5,691 nucleotides of DNA from Clostridiales bacterium. Its GTDB lineage: Bacteria; Bacillota; Clostridia; Christensenellales; CAG-138. The notes under the pieces were generated by a model. It did no database searches and was not told where the DNA came from. It saw nothing but the letters and a program-made list of their open reading frames with translations. Every line of letters begins with the position of its first letter. The first letter of the stretch is position 1. The position numbers were made by a program, and so were the translations under genes. Where the stretch lies: NCBI GenBank assembly GCA_003486785.1, contig DNFZ01000160.1, forward strand, positions 1 to 5,691. Direction: 5' to 3'. This document shows, piece after piece, positions 1-4,813 of this stretch.

Positions 1-799
1 CGTGCGGCACGCGCCCGTCGATGATAAACGCGCGCTTTGCGCCCTTCTCCACCGCGTGCATGCAGCATTGGAGCTTGGGAATCATCCCGCCCGTGACCAC
101 ACCGCTCTCCTGCAGCTGCGGAATATCCGCAAGCGACAGCCGGGGAATCAGGCTCTTTGCGTTGTTGGAATCGGTCAGAACACCCACGGTGTCCGTCATG
201 TTGATGAGGCTCTCCGCCTCCAGCGCGCCCGCGATATACGCCGCGGCGGTGTCCGCGTTGATGTTGTACACGTTTCCCTGTTTATCGCAGCCGACGGTGG
301 AGACGACGGGGATATAGCCCTTTTCGAGCAGGTCCTTGATGGGTTCCGGGTGGATGGCGACGATCTCGCCGACAAAGCCCAGCGCTTCGTCGAGCATCTG
401 CGCCTCGATGAGGTGCCCATCCATGCCGCTGATGCCCACGGCTCTGCCGCCGACGTTCTGGATCAGATTCACGAGGCCTTTGTTGACCTTGCCCGCGAGC
501 ACCATCTGCGCGATCTCGACGGTCTCTTTGTCCGTCACGCGCAGTCCGCCGACGAACACGCTCTCCTTGCCGAGCTTCTTGAGCGTCGCGCTGATCTCCG
601 GCCCGCCGCCGTGGACGAGCACGATCTTCACGCCCACGAGGGTGAGGAGCACCACATCGCCCATGACCGCTTTTTTGAGCGCATCATCCTCCATGGCGCT
701 GCCGCCGTATTTCACCACGACGGTCTTGCCATAGTAGTTCTGAATATAGGGCAGCGCCTGAATGAGAACCTCGGCGCGTGTAGAAATATCAATACTCAT
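1..799 (-). CDS. argB: Acetylglutamate kinase ArgB, 3' end cut by window edge
   Basis: Cytoplasmic kinase that phosphorylates N-acetyl-L-glutamate with ATP, the second step of arginine synthesis. I translated this frame by hand from ATG at 799; it stays open to the window edge, giving 266 residues of a family usually near 290-300. Visible amino-acid-kinase motifs: KYGG with the phosphate-binding lysine (about K30), HGGGPEI (63-69), GLRVTD with the substrate-binding arginine (about R87), NINAD (179-183), TDTVGVL (202-208) and GGMIPKL (237-243). An N-terminal helix (about 7-23, with ALPYIQ) precedes the first strand. In the family this helix builds the hexamer of arginine-inhibited enzymes, so feedback inhibition is likely, but the C-terminal part of the arginine site is outside the window. 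The start has a good GGAGG site 9 nt upstream and its ATG overlaps the stop of a small frame. Identity is clear. Confidence 0.97.
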   Translation of the reverse strand, partial: MSIDISTRAEVLIQALPYIQNYYGKTVVVKYGGSAMEDDALKKAVMGDVVLLTLVGVKIVLVHGGGPEISATLKKLGKESVFVGGLRVTDKETVEIAQMVLAGKVNKGLVNLIQNVGGRAVGISGMDGHLIEAQMLDEALGFVGEIVAIHPEPIKDLLEKGYIPVVSTVGCDKQGNVYNINADTAAAYIAGALEAESLINMTDTVGVLTDSNNAKSLIPRLSLADIPQLQESGVVTGGMIPKLQCCMHAVEKGAKRAFIIDGRVPH

Positions 800-852
800 G
801 TTAAGCAGCCTCCACAAGATTTTGCTTCGTCGTGCAAGACATCTTGGCTCAT
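796..852 (-). CDS. Possible 18-codon ORF coupling argJ to argB
   Basis: A short frame, MSQDVLHDEAKSCGGCLT, fills the argJ-argB gap. Its ATG overlaps the argJ stop as ATGA (849-852) and its TGA overlaps the argB ATG as ATGA (796-799). A GGAGA sequence (862-866) lies 9 nt upstream of its start, inside the argJ coding end. It has a CGGC pair of cysteines near the end and no recognised domain. Its most plausible role, if translated, is to carry ribosomes from argJ to argB (translational coupling) rather than to make a working protein. It could equally be chance: the gap is short, and two ATGA overlaps are not rare in GC-rich operons. Not assigned to any family. Confidence 0.3.
   Translation of the reverse strand: MSQDVLHDEAKSCGGCLT
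809..813 (-). promoter_or_regulatory. Ribosome binding site of argB
   Basis: GGAGG on the minus strand, 9 nt before the argB ATG at 799. It fixes the argB start, since no other in-frame start with a comparable site precedes the KYGG strand. The site lies inside the small 18-codon frame, so ribosomes translating that frame would pass over it. Confidence 0.75.
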
Positions 853-2060
853 GTGCGGTAATCTCCGTTGATCTTCACGTAATCGTAGGTCAGGTCGCAG
901 CCATACGCGGTGGCGGAGGCTTCGCCGTCGCCCAGCGTGATGTCGATCGTGATCTCTTTTTCGCTGAGCACCGTTTTGGCGTGCGCTTCGGAAAAATCCA
1001 CGCCCATGCCGTTCTGGCAGACCGTGAGTGAACCGGCAAGCGAGGAGAACGACACGCCGACTTTGCTTACATCCGTCGGCACACCGGCGTAGCCCAGCGC
1101 GCAGAGCACGCGCCCCCAGTTTGCATCCGCGCCGAACATCGCGCACTTGACCAGCGGCGAGTTGATGACGGATTTACTCAGCTTCACGGCGGCGGCTTTG
1201 TCGGCAGCACCCGTGAGCTTGCAGATAATCAGCTTGGTTGCGCCCTCGCCGTCCGCGGCGATCGTGCGGCTAAGATACTGCGTGACCGCCGACAGCGCGG
1301 CGCAAAACGCTTCATAGTCCGCGCCAGTGCTCGTGATCTCCGCGTTGCCCGCCATGCCGTTGGCAAGAATCGTCACCATGTCGTTGGTGGAGGTATCCCC
1401 GTCTACGCTGACCATGTTGAAGCTATCGAGCGTGTCCGCACTCAAGGCTTGTTGCAGCATCGCGGGCGAGATGTTTGCGTCGGAGGTGATGAATCCCAGC
1501 ATAGTCGCCATATTCGGCTGGATCATGCCGCTGCCTTTGGCGATCCCGCCGATGTGGCAGGTTTTGCCGCCGAGCGTGAATGAAAACGCAATCTCTTTTT
1601 TCATCAAATCCGTGGTCAAGATGGCTTCGGCTGCCGCGTTGCTGTCGTCGCCCAGCGCTGCAATCAAGGGCGCAATGCCGCTTGCGATGGGCTCGATGTC
1701 CAGCGTTTTTCCGATCACGCCCGTGGACGCAACCACGATGTCGGCGGCGGGAATCTTCAGCGCTTGACCCAACAGGTCGCACATCTGCGTCGCAATCTCG
1801 ACGCCGTTTGCGTTACAGGTGTTGGCGTTGCCGCTGTTGCAGATGATGGCGCTTGCATATCCGTCGGCGACGTTCGCCTTGGTGACCGCAATCGGCGCGC
1901 CCTGCACGAGGTTTTGTGTGTAAACGCAGGCACAGGCGGCTTTGACTTCGCTATAGATCAGCGCGAGGTCCTTTTTGCTCTTGTTTTTGCGGATGCCGCA
2001 GTAAACCCCAGCGGCGGTGTATCCTTTCGCGGCGCAAACGCCGCCGTCAACTTGCTTCAT
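849..2060 (-). CDS. argJ: Bifunctional ornithine acetyltransferase / N-acetylglutamate synthase ArgJ
   Basis: Cytoplasmic enzyme that moves the acetyl group from N-acetylornithine to glutamate, so acetyl is recycled. Many members also use acetyl-CoA to make N-acetylglutamate; sequence alone does not settle whether this one is mono- or bifunctional. At 403 residues it is full length. The self-cleavage site NMATMLGF is intact, with predicted cleavage between A185 and nucleophile T186, giving alpha and beta chains. STGVIG (112-117) carries the usual oxyanion-hole Thr-Gly. Other family blocks are NSGNAN (75-80), KGSGMIQP (175-182), VDGDTSTND in the beta chain, FGADANWGR, and the C-terminal INGDYRT, matching the family's usual -YRT end. 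ATG at 2060 has AAAGGG 7 nt upstream. It follows argC by 42 nt, and its TGA overlaps a small frame leading to argB. The N-terminal part has more cysteines than usual (C9, C21, C42, C44, C74, C82, C94), which fits an anaerobe. Confidence 0.97.
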   Translation of the reverse strand: MKQVDGGVCAAKGYTAAGVYCGIRKNKSKKDLALIYSEVKAACACVYTQNLVQGAPIAVTKANVADGYASAIICNSGNANTCNANGVEIATQMCDLLGQALKIPAADIVVASTGVIGKTLDIEPIASGIAPLIAALGDDSNAAAEAILTTDLMKKEIAFSFTLGGKTCHIGGIAKGSGMIQPNMATMLGFITSDANISPAMLQQALSADTLDSFNMVSVDGDTSTNDMVTILANGMAGNAEITSTGADYEAFCAALSAVTQYLSRTIAADGEGATKLIICKLTGAADKAAAVKLSKSVINSPLVKCAMFGADANWGRVLCALGYAGVPTDVSKVGVSFSSLAGSLTVCQNGMGVDFSEAHAKTVLSEKEITIDITLGDGEASATAYGCDLTYDYVKINGDYRT

Positions 2061-2074
2061 TCTATTGCCCTTTC

Positions 2075-2096
2075 AAAAACGCCTCGCTCCAAGGCG
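2075..2096 (-). terminator. Small terminator-like hairpin between argC and argJ
   Basis: On the minus strand, starting 6 nt after the argC stop, CGCCT (2096-2092) pairs with AGGCG (2084-2080) around a 7-nt loop; one further U-G pair can close the loop to 5 nt. A run of five T follows at once (2079-2075), the layout of an intrinsic terminator. The stem is short, so it would probably terminate only partly, lowering argJ and argB relative to argC. The argJ ribosome site (2073-2068) begins 1 nt after the T run. No alternative antiterminator pairing was identified, so regulation is speculative. Confidence 0.4.
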
Positions 2097-2102
2097 CGGT
2101 TG

Positions 2103-3041
2103 TTATTTACCCAGCGTCAGCCCTGCGTATGGGTCTGCGCCGATGAGGATATTCATGAGCTGAATTGCGGCACCGGAAGCCCCCTTGCCGAGGTTGTCAA
2201 AGCGGGCAAGCAGTGTGATCCGCTCCTCGTTTCCGGCGACGGAGATATCCATGCCGTCAAGGTCCTTGAGTTTGCCGCTGGCAAGATAGCCGTGCTCGTC
2301 CATCGCCTCGCAGTAGCGCACCATGGGGCCCGCGTAGCGCGCGCGGTAGAGGTCGCGAATGTCCTTGACGGAATAACCGTAGCTGAGCTGCTCGCGGAAC
2401 ACCGAGAGCACCGTGAGCATGCCGTTGAAGTAGTCTGCAACGACGGGGAAGAAAGCGGGCGCGTGATCCAGCCCGCTGTAGTGCTGCATCTCGTTGAGGT
2501 GCTTGTGCTGTTGCCCCAATGCATAGAGGCGCGGGGATTTTAAGAGCACGTCGCGATAGTCCGACTCATATTGTGCGATCATCTTGTGCCCGCCGCCGCT
2601 GTAGCCTGTAAGCGAGGTGCAGCTCAGTAGCGCGTCTTTTTTGAGGATGCCCGCGGCGATGAGCGGAGCGGTCAGCGCGAGAAACCCGCTCGCGTGGCAG
2701 CCGGGGACGCTCACGCGTGTTGCTCCTTCTATCTGATCCCATCCGCCGTCCCAGGCCTCCGGCAGGCCGTAGACCCAGCCGTCTGCGATGCGGTGCGCGG
2801 TGGAAGGGTCGATGATGCGCACATGTTTTTCTTCGACCATATCGCAGGCTTCGAGAGCCGCGTCCTCCGGCAGGCAGAGAATCGCCACATCGCAGCTGTT
2901 GAGCAGCTCTTTTCGCAAGGCGGGATTCTTGCGCTCCCGCTCCGGAAGCGTGAGCATGCTTAAATCCGCACGGTGGGACAAGCGGTCGTAGATCCGCAAT
3001 CCCGTGGTTCCCTCTTTGCCGTCGATAAATACTTTCGTCAT
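2103..3041 (-). CDS. argC: N-acetyl-gamma-glutamyl-phosphate reductase ArgC, shorter uncommon form
   Basis: NADPH-dependent reductase of the third step, turning N-acetylglutamyl 5-phosphate into N-acetylglutamate 5-semialdehyde in the cytoplasm. The 312 residues start with MTKVFIDGKEGTTGLRI, the nucleotide-binding strand and loop of the shorter ArgC class (the 'uncommon form', about 310 residues), rather than the GASGYxG loop of the common form near 345. Further blocks: CLPEDAALE (56-64), IDPSTAHR (77-84), VPGCHASG with the catalytic cysteine at C115, SLTGYSGGGHKMI (143-155), QHKHLNEM with the probable catalytic histidine near 179-181, and GKGASGAAIQLMN near the C-terminus. I chose ATG at 3041 because it gives the family's usual N-terminus and has GGGAG about 11 nt upstream. 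A TTG at 3059 would add six residues and is less likely. It lies 46 nt after argH and 42 nt before argJ. Confidence 0.95.
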   Translation of the reverse strand: MTKVFIDGKEGTTGLRIYDRLSHRADLSMLTLPERERKNPALRKELLNSCDVAILCLPEDAALEACDMVEEKHVRIIDPSTAHRIADGWVYGLPEAWDGGWDQIEGATRVSVPGCHASGFLALTAPLIAAGILKKDALLSCTSLTGYSGGGHKMIAQYESDYRDVLLKSPRLYALGQQHKHLNEMQHYSGLDHAPAFFPVVADYFNGMLTVLSVFREQLSYGYSVKDIRDLYRARYAGPMVRYCEAMDEHGYLASGKLKDLDGMDISVAGNEERITLLARFDNLGKGASGAAIQLMNILIGADPYAGLTLGK

Positions 3042-3052
3042 CTTAACATCGT

Positions 3053-3057
3053 CTCCC
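3053..3057 (-). promoter_or_regulatory. Ribosome binding site deciding the argC start
   Basis: GGGAG on the minus strand sits 11 nt before ATG 3041 (10 nt if read as GGAGA). It overlaps the alternative TTG start at 3059-3057, which itself has a weaker AGGA about 7 nt upstream. The better site and the family N-terminus favour the ATG. Confidence 0.55.
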
Positions 3058-3087
3058 AACTCTGGTTCCTAACCGCGAAAGCTGTCA

Positions 3088-4464
3088 TTATTTCAGAACC
3101 GTCTCCCGAATATTCTGTATCTGCGCGGCGACCGACTCCGGCGAGGTGCCTCCCACGGAGATGCGGCTTTTCACGCAGGTGTCGAGGCTGACCGCTTCGT
3201 AAATGTCGTTGTCAAACAATTCGCTCATCGCCTGATAATCCGCAATTGGCAGGCTTTCGAGCGTATGATGATTTGCGATGCAGTGGGCAACGAGCTGCCC
3301 CGTGATCTTGTAGGCGGTGCGAAACGGCATGCCCTTTTTCACGAGATAGTCCGCCGCGTCCGTGGCGTTGATGAATCCTTCCGCCGCAGCCTTTCGCATA
3401 TTCTCCGGCTTGACGGTCATGGTGGCGATCATCGGCGCGAATACCGCAAGACACATCTTAGCGGTGTCGATCGCGTCAAAGATCGCTTCCTTGTCCTCCT
3501 GCAAATCTTTGTTGTAGGCAAGGGGCAACCCCTTCATCATGGTCAAGAGCGCAATCAGGTCTCCAAACACCCGCCCCGTCTTGCCGCGCACCAGCTCTGC
3601 CATGTCGCTGTTCTTCTTTTGCGGCATAATGGAGCTGCCGGTGGAAAACGCGTCCGCAAGCTCGACAAACCGAAACTCCCAGCTCGTCCAGAGGATGATC
3701 TCCTCGGAAAAGCGGGAAAGGTGCGTCATGAGCATGCTGATGGCAGAGGCCAGCTCCACGCAGAAGTCGCGATCTGCCACCGCGTCCACAGAGTTGGGCG
3801 CGGTTCCCGCAAAGCCGAGCGCTTTTGCGGTCATGCCGCGGTCGATGCTGTAGGTCGTCCCCGCAAACGCGCATGCGCCGAGCGGGCAGAGGTTCATATT
3901 GTCTTGCGCGTTGCTCAGGCGAGAGATATCGCGCGAGAGCATGAACGCATAGGCCAAAATCCAGTGCCCGAAGGTGACGGGCTGCGCGCGTTGCAGGTGG
4001 GTGTATCCCGGCATCACTGTCTCTTTGTGCTGTTCTGCCACATCCGCAATCGCCGCGATCAACGTTTTTGTGAGGTTAACCAGCTCGACAATCTCTTTTT
4101 TGAGCGTGAGCCGCAGATCGAGCGCGACCTGATCGTTTCTGCTTCTGGCGGTATGCAGCTTTTTGCCGTCGTCGCCGATGCGGCGGGTGAGTTCGAACTC
4201 GACAAACGAATGGATGTCCTCTGCAAGCGGGTCGATCTTAACAAGCCCGCACTTCAGATCGTTGAGAATGCCCTCCAACCCCAGAAGGATGTTGTCCACA
4301 CTCTCCTGCGGGAGGATGCCGGTGCTGCCTAGCATGGCGGCGTGCGCCATGCTGCCCGTGATGTCCTCTTCCACCATGCGCGCATCAAACGCGATGGAGC
4401 GGTTGAATGCATCCGCCAGCGCGGCGCTTGCGCCTGTTGTTCTGCCTGCCCAGAGTTTTTCCAT
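3088..4464 (-). CDS. argH: Argininosuccinate lyase ArgH
   Basis: Cytoplasmic homotetrameric lyase of the fumarase/aspartase superfamily. It splits argininosuccinate into arginine and fumarate, the last step of the pathway. The 458 residues match the usual length of about 460. The N-terminus MEKLWAGRTTG is typical. The three conserved superfamily regions are present: HTARSRNDQVALDLR (104-118), TVMPGYTHLQRAQP with catalytic His156 (149-162), and the signature GSSIMPQKKNSD (276-287), whose mobile loop carries the catalytic serine (277-278). Serine replaces the common proline in KKNPD, a mild variation. ATG 4464 has GAGGG 9 nt upstream. The gene ends with tandem stops TAA-TGA (3090-3085). It is followed by argC after 46 nt, so they are very likely cotranscribed. 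It is separated from argG by 349 nt of structured spacer, so partial uncoupling of argG from argH is possible. Confidence 0.98.
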   Translation of the reverse strand: MEKLWAGRTTGASAALADAFNRSIAFDARMVEEDITGSMAHAAMLGSTGILPQESVDNILLGLEGILNDLKCGLVKIDPLAEDIHSFVEFELTRRIGDDGKKLHTARSRNDQVALDLRLTLKKEIVELVNLTKTLIAAIADVAEQHKETVMPGYTHLQRAQPVTFGHWILAYAFMLSRDISRLSNAQDNMNLCPLGACAFAGTTYSIDRGMTAKALGFAGTAPNSVDAVADRDFCVELASAISMLMTHLSRFSEEIILWTSWEFRFVELADAFSTGSSIMPQKKNSDMAELVRGKTGRVFGDLIALLTMMKGLPLAYNKDLQEDKEAIFDAIDTAKMCLAVFAPMIATMTVKPENMRKAAAEGFINATDAADYLVKKGMPFRTAYKITGQLVAHCIANHHTLESLPIADYQAMSELFDNDIYEAVSLDTCVKSRISVGGTSPESVAAQIQNIRETVLK

Positions 4465-4470
4465 GCTATG

Positions 4471-4500
4471 TCACCCTCGTTTGCAATGCTTCCTGTTCAT
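4471..4500 (-). CDS. Possible 9-codon leader frame before argH
   Basis: The frame MNRKHCKRG ends at TGA 4473-4471, seven nt before the argH ATG, and runs over the argH ribosome site. Two of its nine codons are arginine (AGG and CGA), which recalls leader peptides of amino-acid operons. There is no ribosome site before its ATG and no terminator/antiterminator pair around it, so this is more likely chance than a gene. Confidence 0.1.
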   Translation of the reverse strand: MNRKHCKRG

Positions 4501-4533
4501 TTTTTGTCGCGTAACAGGGAGCGAATTTGGGGA

Positions 4534-4566
4534 ACGAGGGGCTATCCAGAAATGGAAGCCCCTCGT
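4534..4566. other. 14-bp hairpin with tetraloop upstream of argH
   Basis: ACGAGGGGCT (4534-4543) is perfectly complementary to AGCCCCTCGT (4557-4566). Inside it, after one bulged A (4544), TCCA pairs with TGGA around a four-base loop (GAAA on the plus strand, TTTC on the minus). On the minus strand, the operon's sense, no T run follows, so it does not look like a standard terminator there. On the plus strand a weak TTTT (4570-4573) follows after GCG. It may stabilise or mark a processing site on the argG-argH message, or block 3' exonucleases. The structure is clear; the function is inferred. Confidence 0.65.
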
Positions 4567-4601
4567 GCGTTTTGGTTGAGAAAAAGAAGCCTCGCTTGTG
4601 T

Positions 4602-4649
4602 GTTTCTTCGCGGGCGGATGATATCCGCCCCTACAAAGGCGAAAGAAAC
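4602..4649 (-). repeat. REP-like palindrome, argH-side copy
   Basis: The core is at 4609-4638. GGGCGGAT (4612-4619) pairs with ATCCGCCC (4623-4630) around a GAT loop. On the minus strand the hairpin is headed by GTAG (4634-4631), the tetranucleotide found 5' of the hairpin in classical REP sequences. An outer stem, GTTTCTTCGC (4602-4611) with GCGAAAGAAAC (4639-4649, one extra A), encloses the hairpin and leaves CTACAAAG unpaired on one side. The core matches the other copy in inverse orientation at 28 of 30 positions. Confidence 0.75.
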
Positions 4650-4710
4650 GGCGTTCAAGTACTATTTTGCAACGAACTCGGAAATATACGTTTCTCCAAC
4701 GATTGATTTT

Positions 4711-4750
4711 GCGCGATCTTTGTAGGGGAGGATATCATCCTCCCGCGCGC
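4711..4750 (+). repeat. REP-like palindrome, argG-side copy
   Basis: The core is at 4718-4747. On the plus strand GTAG (4722-4725) directly precedes GGGAGGAT (4726-4733), which pairs with ATCCTCCC (4737-4744) around an ATC loop. GCGCG (4711-4715) can pair with CGCGC (4746-4750) as an outer stem. The two differences from the other copy are at partner positions of the inner stem (C-G in one copy, A-T in the other), so pairing is kept. The outer stems differ in sequence but both pair. Confidence 0.75.
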
Positions 4751-4813
4751 AATAAACCAACGGATGTTGCAGAGCGTTCAATTTGCGTGGCGCTTCCGGG
4801 CTACTCCTTCTAG

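Larger units (their letters stand above)
4602..4750. repeat. BIME-like composite of two inverted REP-like copies
   Basis: Two palindromes lie in inverse orientation with their GTAG heads facing each other across 87 nt (4635-4721), the layout of bacterial interspersed mosaic elements. The arms could also pair with each other into one long hairpin. Inside the gap further short complementary arms are seen (AGAAACG 4644-4650 with CGTTTCT 4689-4695; GTTC 4653-4656 with GAAC 4675-4678). I found no target-site duplication and no transposase in the window. In other bacteria such elements are spread by RAYT transposases acting in trans, and inside operons they slow 3' decay of the upstream message. 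Whether this is a genomic family here needs other copies. Confidence 0.55.
4465..4813. other. Structured non-coding spacer between argG and argH
   Basis: This 349-nt stretch has no convincing protein gene on either strand. Reading in the direction of transcription (from 4813 down) it holds about 60 nt of plain sequence, a pair of inverted REP-like palindromes (4711-4750 and 4602-4649) around a more AT-rich middle, a 14-bp hairpin (4534-4566), a weak 6-bp inverted repeat CCTGTT/AACAGG (4492-4497 with 4513-4518), and the argH ribosome site GAGGG (4474-4478). I looked for -35/-10 pairs, an ArgR-type operator and a T-box and found none I would defend. The argH message may simply be read through from argG. 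Confidence 0.7.

Noticed and set aside
2..871. 289-codon open frame on the plus strand, antisense to argB
   Set aside because: It is a mirror of argB in GC-rich DNA, with His/Ala/Asp/Leu-rich composition and no family motif. The opposite strand encodes clear ArgB motifs.
1764..2543. 259-codon plus-strand frame across the argJ start and argC end
   Set aside because: It is antisense to two certain genes, has no domain, and its path through the gap is only chance openness.
3042..3059. Alternative TTG start for argC adding six residues
   Set aside because: The TTG overlaps the stronger ribosome site GGGAG, and the ATG at 3041 gives the N-terminus typical of the family.
3265..4332. 355-codon open frame on the plus strand, antisense to argH
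   Set aside because: It lies fully inside argH, has no recognisable domain, and is arginine/histidine-rich low-complexity sequence as expected from the reverse of GC-rich codons. argH itself is unambiguous.
4492..4518. Inverted repeat CCTGTT/AACAGG upstream of argH
   Set aside because: Six pairs around a 15-nt loop is weak. It does not cover the ribosome site, and there is no reason to call it an operator.
4548..4591. Imperfect direct repeat AGAAATGGAAGCC (4548-4560) and AGAAAAAGAAGCC (4579-4591)
   Set aside because: Only 13 nt with two mismatches in purine-rich sequence; the similarity fades right after and it may be chance.
4342..4725. 127-codon plus-strand frame entering the argG-argH spacer
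   Set aside because: It begins inside argH antisense, runs through the repeat hairpins, has no ribosome site with good spacing, and shows no protein-like conservation pattern.
4465..4813. Internal promoter, ArgR operator or T-box before argH
   Set aside because: Candidates such as TTGAAC with GTTTAT (18-nt spacing) or TATATT without a -35 are poor. No TGAAT-type arginine box palindrome and no T-box core was seen.
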